From Streptomyces sp. SA15 (GTDB lineage Bacteria > Actinomycetota > Actinomycetes > Streptomycetales > Streptomycetaceae), in the NCBI RefSeq assembly GCF_002291145.1, contig NZ_NTGE01000110.1, positions 18,862-82,861 of the forward strand: a DNA stretch of 64,000 nucleotides, in the 5' to 3' direction. The notes beneath the pieces are model-generated. The model did no database searches, had not been told where the DNA came from, and saw nothing but the letters and a program-made list of their open reading frames with translations. Shown here piece after piece: positions 27,203 through 35,381 of this stretch (the stretch's first letter is position 1; every line of letters begins with the position of its first letter). The translations under genes were made by a program, and so were the position numbers.

Positions 27203-29464
27203 ATGGAACCGACCGAGAGCGCCGCCCCGGACTCACGGCTGCGCCTGCGCCGGATGGTCGGCGCATGGCGGGAAAGCCGATGGGCCGGGCGGCCTTCGGA
27301 GCGTCCGGGCGCTCAGGGGCGTGCCACCGGACAGTACGTGGCGGGACAGTACACGGCGGCCGAGGGCCTCGGCGCCCCGCAGCTCACCGCGGAACGCGCT
27401 TCCGGGCTGCCCGGAGCCGAGGCCGAACGGCACCTGTTCTGGCCCGCCCTGCCCGCGGCGACCGTCGCGGCGGCCGGGTTCGTCCTGGGCGCCGGCTTCT
27501 ACCGGGCCTTCACCGGCGGCCACGCGCTCTTCCCGTCCGGCACCGTGGGCTGGTCGCTGGCCCTGCTGACCGGTATCATCGTCGGCCACCTGGTGGCGCT
27601 CGGCCGCGCCCGCTGGTGGGGCGGCACCGGCTCCGGCGCCGCCCTCACCCTCGCCGTTCTGCTGCTCTACGGCTGGGTGGCCGCCGGCATGGTCAGCCTC
27701 ACGGTCGTCCTGCTGGTCGGCGTGGCCCGCCGGCACCGCTGGCGACAGGGCGTCCTGCACGGCGCGGTGGACATCCTCGGCATCGGTGCCGGGGCCCTGC
27801 TGCTGGGCGCCTTCGGCCGGGTGCCGTCGGTCGAGAACCCCTGGAACCCCGCCAGCTGGACGGTCTACACCGCCTCCGAGGTGGTGCTGGTCGCGGTCGC
27901 CTACCTCGCGGTCAGCCGCACCCTGGGCTGGTATCTGCACGCCCCGCGCTCCGGCCTGCCCACGGTCGCCCGTACCGCCCTGGTCAGACAGGGCCTGGTC
28001 GCGGTCGCGCTGCTCGGCATCGCACCGCTGATCTGCGTGGTCGCCATCGCCAAGCCCATCCTGCTGCCGCTGTTCGCCATCCCCCTCATCGCCCTCGACT
28101 CCACCCTGTGGATAGCCAGGGCCCGGGCCGAGGAGCAGCTGCGTGATCCACTGACCGGGCTTCCCAACCGGCAGTGGCTGCTGGAGCGCATCTGGACCGC
28201 CCTGGACGACGCCGAGCGCATCGGTGCCCGCGCCGCGCTGATGCTGATCGACCTCGACCGTTTCCGCTCGGTCAACGACACACTGGGGCACCTGGCCGGT
28301 GACCGGCTGCTGCTCCAGATAGCCGACCGGCTCCGAGTGGCACTGCCGCGCGGTGCCGAGGCCGCACGGCTGGGCGGCGACGAGTTCGCAGTCTTACTAC
28401 CCGTCGCCGACTCCACGACCTCCGCGACCCGGGTCGCCCGTGGCCTCGTCGCCGCCCTGAGCTCGCCGCTCGACCTCGACGGCCTCACCCTCGTGCTGGA
28501 GGCCAGCGCCGGAGTCGCCGTCTTCCCCGACCATGCCCTCGACGCCGAGGGGCTGCTGCGCCGGGCGGACGTGGCGATGTACCAGGCGAAGCGGGACCGT
28601 ACCGGCGTCGAGGTCTACGAGTCCAAGCGGGACTCCAACACCCCGGACCGGCTCGGTCTGCTCGGCGATCTGCGCCGGGCCCTGGACGCGCACGAGGTCC
28701 AACTGCACTACCAGCCCAAGGTCCGCTTCGACGGACAGGTGGCCGGCCTGGAGGCCCTGGTCCGCTGGGTGCACCCCGAGCGCGGCAAGGTCCCGCCGGA
28801 CGAGTTCATCGCCATCGCCGAGTCGTCCGGCCTGATGCCCCATCTCACGGAGTACGTCCTGGAGACGGCCCTCGGCCAGGTCGCCGAGTGGCGCTCGCAG
28901 GGGCTGTTCGTCCCGGTCGCGGTCAACGTCTCCCCGCGCGATGTGCACACCCCCGGTTTCGCGGGCTCCGTCGCCGCCCGCCTCGCCCGCCACGGCGTCC
29001 CCGCGGGAGCGCTCCAACTGGAGATAACGGAACACGTCCTCCTGGAGGACCCGCAGCGCGCCGCCGATACCCTCGCCGGGCTGACCGGCCACGGCGTGAA
29101 GATGTCCCTGGACGACTTCGGCACCGGCTACTCCTCGCTGGTGCATCTACGGCGACTGCCGGTGAGCGAGCTGAAGATCGACCGCTCGTTCGTGGCCCGG
29201 CTGGCCGTCGACACCGAGGACGCGGAGATCGTCCGCTGCACGGTGGACCTGGCGCACTCCCTGGGCCTCCTCGTGGTCGCGGAGGGCGTCGAGGACGACG
29301 AGACCTGGGAGCGGCTGAGGGACCTGGGCTGTGACGCCGTACAGGGCTGGCTGGTCGCGGCGGCGATGCCGCCGGAGGAGACGACGGCGTGGCTGCGGGC
29401 GCGGGGGTCGCGGGGGTGGCAGCGGCCGCAGCGGCCGAGGGCGGCTCTGCCGGCCGCGGAGTGA
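27203..29464 (+). CDS. Membrane GGDEF-EAL protein, RmdB-like
   Basis: A 753-residue inner-membrane enzyme for cyclic di-GMP. Residues 75-300 hold about eight membrane helices. A GGDEF domain has intact RLGGDEF at 391-395 but the inhibitory RxxD site five residues upstream is lost (PRGA). The EAL domain has an intact LEALVRW (517-519) and the catalytic segments VNVSPRD, LEITEHV, DDFGTGYSS, LKIDRSF and AEGVED, so phosphodiesterase activity is expected. Organisation and genome position beside ligA and gatC match S. coelicolor RmdB, which affects development (recalled from memory). The start at 27203 has a GGGACGGGA site. The protein may both make and break c-di-GMP. Confidence 0.92.
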   Translation: MEPTESAAPDSRLRLRRMVGAWRESRWAGRPSERPGAQGRATGQYVAGQYTAAEGLGAPQLTAERASGLPGAEAERHLFWPALPAATVAAAGFVLGAGFYRAFTGGHALFPSGTVGWSLALLTGIIVGHLVALGRARWWGGTGSGAALTLAVLLLYGWVAAGMVSLTVVLLVGVARRHRWRQGVLHGAVDILGIGAGALLLGAFGRVPSVENPWNPASWTVYTASEVVLVAVAYLAVSRTLGWYLHAPRSGLPTVARTALVRQGLVAVALLGIAPLICVVAIAKPILLPLFAIPLIALDSTLWIARARAEEQLRDPLTGLPNRQWLLERIWTALDDAERIGARAALMLIDLDRFRSVNDTLGHLAGDRLLLQIADRLRVALPRGAEAARLGGDEFAVLLPVADSTTSATRVARGLVAALSSPLDLDGLTLVLEASAGVAVFPDHALDAEGLLRRADVAMYQAKRDRTGVEVYESKRDSNTPDRLGLLGDLRRALDAHEVQLHYQPKVRFDGQVAGLEALVRWVHPERGKVPPDEFIAIAESSGLMPHLTEYVLETALGQVAEWRSQGLFVPVAVNVSPRDVHTPGFAGSVAARLARHGVPAGALQLEITEHVLLEDPQRAADTLAGLTGHGVKMSLDDFGTGYSSLVHLRRLPVSELKIDRSFVARLAVDTEDAEIVRCTVDLAHSLGLLVVAEGVEDDETWERLRDLGCDAVQGWLVAAAMPPEETTAWLRARGSRGWQRPQRPRAALPAAE

Positions 29465-29500
29465 CTCCGGGCGGGCATGCCGAGACAGCACACCTCGGCC

Positions 29501-29767
29501 TCAGCTCGTCCCTGCCGTGAAGTGGGCGAACAGCAGGGCCAGCCTGCGTTCGTGTGCCTCCTCCGGCAGGCGGCCGCTGCGCATCAGGGTCACCAGGCCG
29601 TGCAGGCCCGCCCAGTACGTCTCCGACAGCAGGCCGAGGTGGTCGCCCTCGGCGGCGATCGGTGCCACTGCCCGGGCCAGCTCTCCGAAGGCCTCCTGAA
29701 GAGCGGCCGGGGCCTCTTCCGTGGCGAACGGCAGGTCCACGGTGTGCGTGACCATCACCGCGTGCAC
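29501..29767 (-). pseudogene. Truncated TetR-family regulator, C-terminal WHG domain only
   Basis: An 88-residue frame matching only the ligand-binding (WHG-type) half of a TetR regulator: VDLPFATEEAPAALQEAF and TYWAGLHGLVTLMRSGRL are typical of that domain. The DNA-binding helix-turn-helix and the first part of the ligand domain are missing; normally about 100 further residues precede this. The frame runs instead into the start of a DUF4267-like gene on the other strand. The likely history is a deletion at about 29740-29770 that removed the N-terminal part of a regulator divergent from that gene. A functional protein is unlikely. Confidence 0.75.
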
Positions 29768-30121
29768 CCTGGCCGTCGTGCTCGACCTGTTCGTCGTGTT
29801 CAGTCGTGTTCATCGGGGTCCGGTTCCTGCTCCAGCCCCGCCTCCACCGGCTACGGCGTGCCGGCCAAGCCGGACGGCGACGCCGCCTACCTCACGATCA
29901 AGGGCCTCAGGGACGGCACCTTCGGCCTCCTGGTCCTGGCCCTGCTCGCCTTCGCCGGAGCCCGTGCCGAGGCCTGGTTCATGCTCGCCGTGGCGATCGT
30001 GCCGCTCGGCGACACCCTGACAGTGCTGCGCCACGGCGGCACCAAGGCCGTGGCCTTCGGGATCCACTTCGCCACGGCCGTCGTCGTACTGATCAGTGCC
30101 GCACTGCTCTTCGCCGTCTGA
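29748..30121 (+). pseudogene. Frameshifted DUF4267-type membrane protein
   Basis: A small membrane protein gene read in three frames. From GTG 29748 the first frame gives VTITACTLAVVLDLFVVFS. The frame then shifts at a perfect 10-bp tandem duplication, GTCGTGTTCA (29793-29802 and 29803-29812). Removing one copy restores LFVVFIGVRFLLQP. A second shift lies near 29836-29840 (an extra C, or two bases lost), after which the frame reads ASTGYGVPAKPDGDAAY...PLGDTLTVLRHGG and ends ISAALLFAV. These pieces together match the DUF4267 family. Two independent lesions indicate a decayed gene, unless there is sequencing error. It is divergent from a truncated TetR regulator. Confidence 0.75.
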
Positions 30122-30127
30122 GAGCGA

Positions 30128-30200
30128 GGTGCTGGGACAAGGCGCTGGGACGAGTCGCTGGGAAACCGTTTAACGGGCAGGGGCCCCCGCCCCATAGGAT
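30128..30200 (+). promoter_or_regulatory. Promoter region of the gat operon
   Basis: TAGGAT at 30195-30200 is a canonical streptomycete -10, 40 nt before gatC. The upstream match to a -35 is weak (TTTAAC near 30170). Three imperfect 13-bp direct repeats with GCTGGGA (30131, 30144, 30157) sit directly upstream and could bind a regulator. Confidence 0.55.
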
Positions 30201-30240
30201 TGGCCCCAAACCACACACTCTCACCCCAGAGGATCGCTGC

Positions 30241-30537
30241 ATGCCTGGCATCACGCGCGAGGAGGTCGCCCACCTCGCCCGGCTGGCGCGTCTGGAGCTG
30301 AAGCCCGAAGAGCTCGACCACTTCGCGGGACAGCTGGACGACATCATCGGCGCGGTCGCCCGCGTCAGTGAGGTCGCCGACCAAGACGTACCGCCGACCT
30401 CGCACCCGCTCCCGCTGACGAACGTCATGCGCGCGGACGAGGTCCGTCCGTCGCTCACCCCCGAGCAGGCGCTCTCCGGCGCCCCGGCCCAGGAGCAGCA
30501 GCGTTTCAAGGTGCCGCAGATCCTGGGGGAGGACTAA
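30241..30537 (+). CDS. gatC: Asp/Glu-tRNA amidotransferase subunit C
   Basis: A 98-residue subunit that holds GatA and GatB together in the tRNA-dependent amidotransferase. The sequence ITREEVAHLARLARLELKPEELDHF and the C-terminal QQRFKVPQILGED are family hallmarks. The enzyme corrects Glu-tRNA(Gln) and Asp-tRNA(Asn) to the amides. It begins a gatC-gatA-small membrane protein-gatB operon; the stop is 7 nt from gatA. Confidence 0.95.
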   Translation: MPGITREEVAHLARLARLELKPEELDHFAGQLDDIIGAVARVSEVADQDVPPTSHPLPLTNVMRADEVRPSLTPEQALSGAPAQEQQRFKVPQILGED

Positions 30538-30544
30538 CACCACC

Positions 30545-32053
30545 ATGACGGCCAATAAGATCGAATACTGCATCAAACTCACCGCCGCCGAGACCGCCGC
30601 GAAGATCGCCTCCGGCGAGCTCACCGCGGTCGAGGTCACCGAGGCCCACCTGGCCCGCATCGAGGCCGTCGACGAGAAGGTGCACGCCTTCCTGCACGTC
30701 GACCGTGAGGGCGCCCTGGCCCAGGCCCGCGCCGTCGACGAGAAGCGGGCCAAGGGGGAGAAGCTGGGACCGCTGGCCGGCGTTCCCCTCGCGCTCAAGG
30801 ACATCTTCACCACCGAGGGCGTTCCGACGACCGTCGGTTCGAAGATCCTCGAGGGCTGGATCCCGCCGTACGACGCCACGGTCACCAAGAAGCTGAAGGC
30901 CGCCGACGTCGTCATCCTCGGCAAGACCAACATGGACGAGTTCGCCATGGGGTCGTCGACGGAGAACAGCGCCTACGGGCCTACCGGCAACCCCTGGGAC
31001 CTCACCAAGATCCCCGGCGGTTCCGGCGGCGGTTCGAGCGCGGCGCTCGCCTCCTTCCAGGCGCCCCTCGCCATCGGCACCGACACCGGCGGCTCGATCC
31101 GCCAGCCGGCCGCCGTCACCGGCACGGTCGGCGTCAAGCCGACGTACGGCGGCGTCTCCCGCTACGGCATGGTGGCGTTCTCGTCCTCCCTCGACCAGGG
31201 CGGCCCCTGCGCCCGTACGGTCCTGGACGCGGCCCTCCTCCACGAGGTCATCGCCGGGCACGACCCGCTCGACTCCACCTCCATCGACGCCCCGGTCCCG
31301 CCGGTCGTCGAGGCCGCCCGCAACGGCAGCGTCGTCGGCATGCGCGTCGGCGTCGTCAAGCAGTTCCGCGGCGAGGGCTACCAGGCCGGCGTCATCCAGC
31401 GCTTCGACGAGTCCGTGGCCCTCCTCAAGGAGCTGGGCGCGGAGATCGTCGAGCTGGACTGCCCGTCCTTCGACCTGGCCCTGTCGGCGTACTACCTGAT
31501 CGCCCCGTCCGAGTGCTCCTCCAACCTCGCCCGCTTCGACGGCCTGCGCTACGGCCTGCGGACCGGCGACGACGGCACGCACTCCGCCGAGGAGGTCACT
31601 TCCCTCACCCGTGAGGCGGGCTTCGGCCCGGAGGTCAAGCGCCGCATCATGCTCGGCACGTACGCGCTGTCGAGCGGCTACTACGACGCGTACTACGGGT
31701 CCGCCCAGAAGGTCCGCACGCTCATCACGCGCGACTTCGAGAAGGCCTTCGAGCAGGTGGATGTGATCGTCTCGCCGACCACGCCCACCACCGCCTTCCC
31801 GATCGGCGAGCGCGCCGACGACCCGATGGCGATGTACCTCGCCGACCTGTGCACCATCCCGACCAACCTGGCGGGCAACGCGGCCATGTCGCTGCCGTGC
31901 GGTCTCGCCCCGGAGGACAACCTCCCGGTCGGCCTGCAGATCATCGCCCCCGCGCTGAAGGACGACCGTCTCTACAAGGTCGGCGCCGCCGTCGAGGCCG
32001 CCTTCGTGGAAAGGTGGGGCCACCCGCTGATCGAGGAGGCTCCGTCGCTGTGA
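30545..32053 (+). CDS. gatA: Asp/Glu-tRNA amidotransferase subunit A
   Basis: A 502-residue glutaminase subunit that releases ammonia for the transamidation on GatB. It carries the amidase-signature Lys-Ser-Ser triad: Lys in GVPLALKDIF, Ser in GGSGGGSSAALAS, and Ser in GTDTGGSIRQPA. The length is normal. The stop overlaps the start of the next gene (GTGA). Confidence 0.96.
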   Translation: MTANKIEYCIKLTAAETAAKIASGELTAVEVTEAHLARIEAVDEKVHAFLHVDREGALAQARAVDEKRAKGEKLGPLAGVPLALKDIFTTEGVPTTVGSKILEGWIPPYDATVTKKLKAADVVILGKTNMDEFAMGSSTENSAYGPTGNPWDLTKIPGGSGGGSSAALASFQAPLAIGTDTGGSIRQPAAVTGTVGVKPTYGGVSRYGMVAFSSSLDQGGPCARTVLDAALLHEVIAGHDPLDSTSIDAPVPPVVEAARNGSVVGMRVGVVKQFRGEGYQAGVIQRFDESVALLKELGAEIVELDCPSFDLALSAYYLIAPSECSSNLARFDGLRYGLRTGDDGTHSAEEVTSLTREAGFGPEVKRRIMLGTYALSSGYYDAYYGSAQKVRTLITRDFEKAFEQVDVIVSPTTPTTAFPIGERADDPMAMYLADLCTIPTNLAGNAAMSLPCGLAPEDNLPVGLQIIAPALKDDRLYKVGAAVEAAFVERWGHPLIEEAPSL

Positions 32054-32289
32054 GTGCACTGACCAAGGCCAAGGGCTTCAAGAAGTCCAAGTCCGGCACG
32101 TACCTGTCCATGGCCGGGACCGCGTTCGGCGCGATCGGCGTCGCCAAGCGGCTCAAGAAGGCCCGCGCCGAGAAGGACACGCTGGTCCTGATCGACGCCA
32201 CCGTGTCCGCCGTCGCGATCGTCACCGGCCTCGCCATCCTGTACCGCGAGCTGAAGCGGCTGGGCGACGACGACGTCCTGCTGGGCTGA
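32050..32289 (+). CDS. Small membrane protein in the gat operon
   Basis: A 79-residue protein with no recognised function. A basic N-terminus (TKAKGFKKSKSG) leads to a weak hydrophobic stretch, then KRLKKARAEKD, then one clear membrane helix at about 48-67 (IDATVSAVAIVTGLAILYRE), ending acidic (GDDDVLLG). The GTG start lies inside the gatA stop, so translation is coupled to gatA, and gatB begins 15 nt after. The insertion of a membrane protein between essential amidotransferase subunits suggests it may tether or accompany the complex, though it could simply be a passenger. Codon use is typical of the genome. Confidence 0.82.
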   Translation: MSALTKAKGFKKSKSGTYLSMAGTAFGAIGVAKRLKKARAEKDTLVLIDATVSAVAIVTGLAILYRELKRLGDDDVLLG

Positions 32290-32304
32290 GAGGGAAGTTT
32301 CACC

Positions 32305-33819
32305 GTGACCACCACGACCGACCTGGTGTCGTACGAGGACGCGCTGGCGTCGTACGACCCCGTCATGGGCCTCGAGGTCCATGTCGAACTCGGCACCAAG
32401 ACGAAGATGTTCTGCGGCTGTTCGACCGCGCTCGGTGCCGACCCGAACACCCAGACCTGCCCCACCTGCCTCGGCATGCCCGGCTCGCTCCCGGTCGTCA
32501 ACGCGGCCGGAGTCGAGTCAGCCATCAAGATCGGTCTCGCGCTGAACTGCGAGATCGCCGAGTGGTGCCGCTTCGCCCGGAAGAACTACTTCTATCCGGA
32601 CATGCCGAAGAACTTCCAGACCTCCCAGTACGACGAGCCGATCGCCTTCAACGGCTACCTCGACGTGCAGTTGGAGGACGGGGAGACCTTCCGCGTGGAG
32701 ATCGAGCGTGCCCACATGGAGGAGGACACCGGCAAGTCCACCCACGTGGGCGGCGCGACGGGCCGTATCCACGGCGCCTCGCACTCGCTGCTGGACTACA
32801 ACCGCGCCGGCATCCCGCTGATCGAGATCGTCACCAAGCCGATCGTCGGCGCGGGCGAGCGTGCGCCCGAGGTGGCGAAGGCGTACGTCCGTGAGCTGCG
32901 CGAGCTCATCAAGGCGCTCGGCGTCTCCGAGGCCCGTATGGAGATGGGCCAGATGCGCTGTGACGTGAACCTGTCGCTGATGCCGAAGGGCAGCGACAAG
33001 TTCGGCACGCGGTCCGAGACGAAGAACGTGAACTCGCTGCGGTCCGTGGAGCGCGCGGCCCGCTACGAGATCCAGCGGCACGCGGCCGTACTGAGCGGCG
33101 GCGGGACGATCGTCCAGGAGACCCGGCACTTCCACGAGGACACCGGGTCGACGACCTCGGGCCGCGTGAAGGAGGAGGCCGAGGACTACCGGTACTTCCC
33201 CGAGCCGGACCTGGTGCCGGTGGCCCCCACGCGCGAGTGGGTCGAGGAGATCCGTTCCGCCCTGCCGGAGCTGCCGCTGGTCCGCCGCAACCGGCTGCGC
33301 GAGGAGTGGGGCATCAGCGCCGTCGACATGCAGGCGATCCTCAACGCCGGTGCGCTGGAGCCGATCGTCGCCACGATCGACGCCGGTGCCGACGCGGCCT
33401 CCGCCCGCAAGTGGTGGATGGGTGAACTCGCCCGCAGCGCCAACGAGTCGGGCAAGGCGCTGGACGAACTGGCGATCACGCCGGAGCAGGTCGCCCGGGT
33501 CACCAAGCTGGTGGCCTCCGGCGATCTGAACGACAAGCTGGCACGGCAGGTCATCGAAGGCGTCCTCGCGGGCGAAGGCACCCCGGACGAGGTCGTCGAC
33601 AAGCGCGGTCTGAAGGTCGTCTCCGACGAGGGCGCGCTCACCGCCGCCGTCGACGAGGCCATCGCCGGCAACCCGGCCATCGCGGACAAGATCCGCGCCG
33701 GCAAGGTGGCCGCGGCCGGCGCCCTGGTCGGCGCGGTCATGAAGGCCACGCGCGGTCAGGCGGACGCGGCCCGTGTGAAGGAGCTGATTCTGCAGAAGCT
33801 GGGCGTCAGCGAGGGCTGA
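32305..33819 (+). CDS. gatB: Asp/Glu-tRNA amidotransferase subunit B
   Basis: A 504-residue tRNA-binding and kinase/transamidase subunit. The opening YDPVMGLEVHVELGTKTKMFCGC and zinc-site cysteines (CGCS, CPTC) are diagnostic, as is HEDTGSTTSGRVKEEAEDYRY split across the middle. The C-terminal helical GatB-Yqey domain begins near residue 350. Starts at GTG with AGGGAAG 9 nt upstream. A strong terminator follows, ending the operon. Confidence 0.96.
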   Translation: MTTTTDLVSYEDALASYDPVMGLEVHVELGTKTKMFCGCSTALGADPNTQTCPTCLGMPGSLPVVNAAGVESAIKIGLALNCEIAEWCRFARKNYFYPDMPKNFQTSQYDEPIAFNGYLDVQLEDGETFRVEIERAHMEEDTGKSTHVGGATGRIHGASHSLLDYNRAGIPLIEIVTKPIVGAGERAPEVAKAYVRELRELIKALGVSEARMEMGQMRCDVNLSLMPKGSDKFGTRSETKNVNSLRSVERAARYEIQRHAAVLSGGGTIVQETRHFHEDTGSTTSGRVKEEAEDYRYFPEPDLVPVAPTREWVEEIRSALPELPLVRRNRLREEWGISAVDMQAILNAGALEPIVATIDAGADAASARKWWMGELARSANESGKALDELAITPEQVARVTKLVASGDLNDKLARQVIEGVLAGEGTPDEVVDKRGLKVVSDEGALTAAVDEAIAGNPAIADKIRAGKVAAAGALVGAVMKATRGQADAARVKELILQKLGVSEG

Positions 33820-33827
33820 GACCCGTG

Positions 33828-33862
33828 GTACGGCCCCGGAGACCTGGTCTCCGGGGCCGTAC
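33828..33862. terminator. Strong bidirectional terminator after gatB
   Basis: GTACGGCCCCGGAGA and TCTCCGGGGCCGTAC form a perfect 15-bp stem around a 5-nt loop, 9 nt after the gatB stop and 3 nt before the stop of the convergent methyltransferase. No T-run follows, which is usual in this genus. Confidence 0.88.
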
Positions 33863-33864
33863 TG

Positions 33865-34674
33865 TCACTTACGGCGTCCCACGATCCGGGCGAAGCCGAG
33901 CACGTGCTCCACGTCGGCGTGCATCAGGTCGACCGACCAGCGGGCCATGTCCGCCATGAACTCGCTGGTGCTCTCCTCGGCGCACACCTCGCTCCACAGC
34001 AGCCAGTCGCGCCAGCCGTCCTGAAGCCAGTCGGCCGTCTCGACCTCTACGGCCCCGCTGCGCGTCCACAGCCGCCGCCACCAGGCGGGGGAGTGGAACG
34101 CCCAGAAGCCCGGATCCTTCTCCCAGTACTCCTTCAGGTGCGCCGGCGGTTCGTCGCCCTCCAGCTCCTCCCGCAGCGCCGGCATCACGACCCCGATCCG
34201 CCCGCCCGGCTTCAGCAGCCGGGTCAGCGTGGGCAGGTACAGGTCATTGGTGCCGAAGTACTGGTACGCGTCGACGGAGACGATCGCGTCGAAGCTCCCC
34301 TCGCCGAACGGCAGGTCGTGCGCCTCCGCGAACACGGGCAGGACGCGGTCCGCGACGCCGGCCTCGGCGATACGGGCCGCGTTCTCGTCGGGCTTCACCC
34401 ACAGGTCGGCGGCGGTGACCTGGACGTCGTACTCCCTGGCGAGGAAGACGGACGTCATGGCGCGGCCGCAGCCGAGGTCGAGGACGCGCGCGCCGGGGCG
34501 CAGCTCCTCGAGGCCCAGCGCGGGGGCCAGCCACTCCAGCAGCCACAGCGCGTGCGGGCCCATCTGGTTCTCGATGGTCCAGCGGGCGCCGTAGCGGTTG
34601 CTGCGCGACCAGCGCGGGTGGGTCAGACGCTCGGTGAGGCGGTCAGTCGAGGTCCTTCGTGTGATGTCTGACAT
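33865..34674 (-). CDS. SAM-dependent class I methyltransferase
   Basis: A 269-residue soluble methyltransferase. Motif I is VLDLGCGRAMTS at about 63-74, an acidic residue follows in VTAADLWV, and motif II/III appear as FDAIVSVDAYQYFG and LLKPGGRIGVVMPALRE. A Trp-rich segment (WAFHSPAWWRRLW, WLQDGWRDWLLW) in the C-terminal cap probably shapes the acceptor site. The acceptor is not evident. The start codon is separated by about 250 nt from a divergent small membrane gene, with a GTCCCGC/GCGGGAC inverted repeat (34815-34842) in the gap. Confidence 0.88.
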   Translation of the reverse strand: MSDITRRTSTDRLTERLTHPRWSRSNRYGARWTIENQMGPHALWLLEWLAPALGLEELRPGARVLDLGCGRAMTSVFLAREYDVQVTAADLWVKPDENAARIAEAGVADRVLPVFAEAHDLPFGEGSFDAIVSVDAYQYFGTNDLYLPTLTRLLKPGGRIGVVMPALREELEGDEPPAHLKEYWEKDPGFWAFHSPAWWRRLWTRSGAVEVETADWLQDGWRDWLLWSEVCAEESTSEFMADMARWSVDLMHADVEHVLGFARIVGRRK

Positions 34675-34920
34675 CGGTGAACGGGCTCCTTGAGTCCTTC
34701 GTAGGGGAAAGAGATGCGTAGGAGCTCGGTCGGACCTTCAAACAATGCACCTGCTTCGGTCGGCGGCGATGAGCCGGGAACGGCGGACGCCGGGAAGCTA
34801 GCAGCCGTGCTGCCGTCCCGCATCCGATTTGTTCAGCGGGACGCGCTACGCTCCCCCGCCATGAGCGGACGCGGTGATTCCGAGACATCCCAGATCCACG
34901 GGGACATACAGGAGGACCAC

Positions 34921-35178
34921 GTGGATCCGGCGCAGGACGCGCGGCGGGCCCGCTGGACGGCGGCCGGTACCGGGGCGCTGCTGGCCCTCGCGGGCCTGGC
35001 CGCGTCGACGCTCCGCTTCACCGGTTCCGCACCGACCCTCGTCCCGGCCGCCTACGCGGTCGGCGCCGCCGTATGCGCGCTCGCGTCGGTCCTCGGGTCA
35101 CGGGGGCGGACCAGGCGCGCTCTGTGGCTACTGATCGCCGGGGCGATGGTGATGGCCTTGGGAGACCAGTTCGACTGA
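34921..35178 (+). CDS. Small membrane protein (85 aa), function unknown
   Basis: An 85-residue protein with three hydrophobic segments, about 11-30, 35-55 and 63-80, and short basic loops (ARRARW, SRGRTRR). The GTG at 34921 is chosen because GGAGG at 34911-34915 is optimally placed; an in-frame ATG at 34861 would add 20 polar residues. No family recognised. It is divergent from the methyltransferase and 203 nt upstream of the MMPL transporter. Confidence 0.7.
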   Translation: MDPAQDARRARWTAAGTGALLALAGLAASTLRFTGSAPTLVPAAYAVGAAVCALASVLGSRGRTRRALWLLIAGAMVMALGDQFD

Positions 35179-35307
35179 GGTGACAGAGTTCCCGTTACTG
35201 TCCTGTGATCTGGCTCCCACTCGTGTGAATAAACCCACGAACGGCGCAAACGATCACATTCGCCTGCGAGAGTTGGCCTCGCATTGCTCATGCGTTCTTT
35301 GCGGGCC

Positions 35308-35332
35308 GTTCACATCATGAAGTTTCATGAAC
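35308..35332. promoter_or_regulatory. Inverted repeat upstream of the MMPL transporter gene
   Basis: CATGAA (35316-35321) and TTCATG (35324-35329) are perfect arms with a 2-nt centre, flanked by GTTCA and TGAAC. The 25-bp near-palindrome is 50 nt before the transporter's GTG start and has the shape of a TetR- or MarR-type operator, but no regulator gene is adjacent. Confidence 0.5.
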
Positions 35333-35381
35333 GACTGCTCCCGGTCAAAGATCCACAAATCGCATTTCTGGGAGCACGTTC

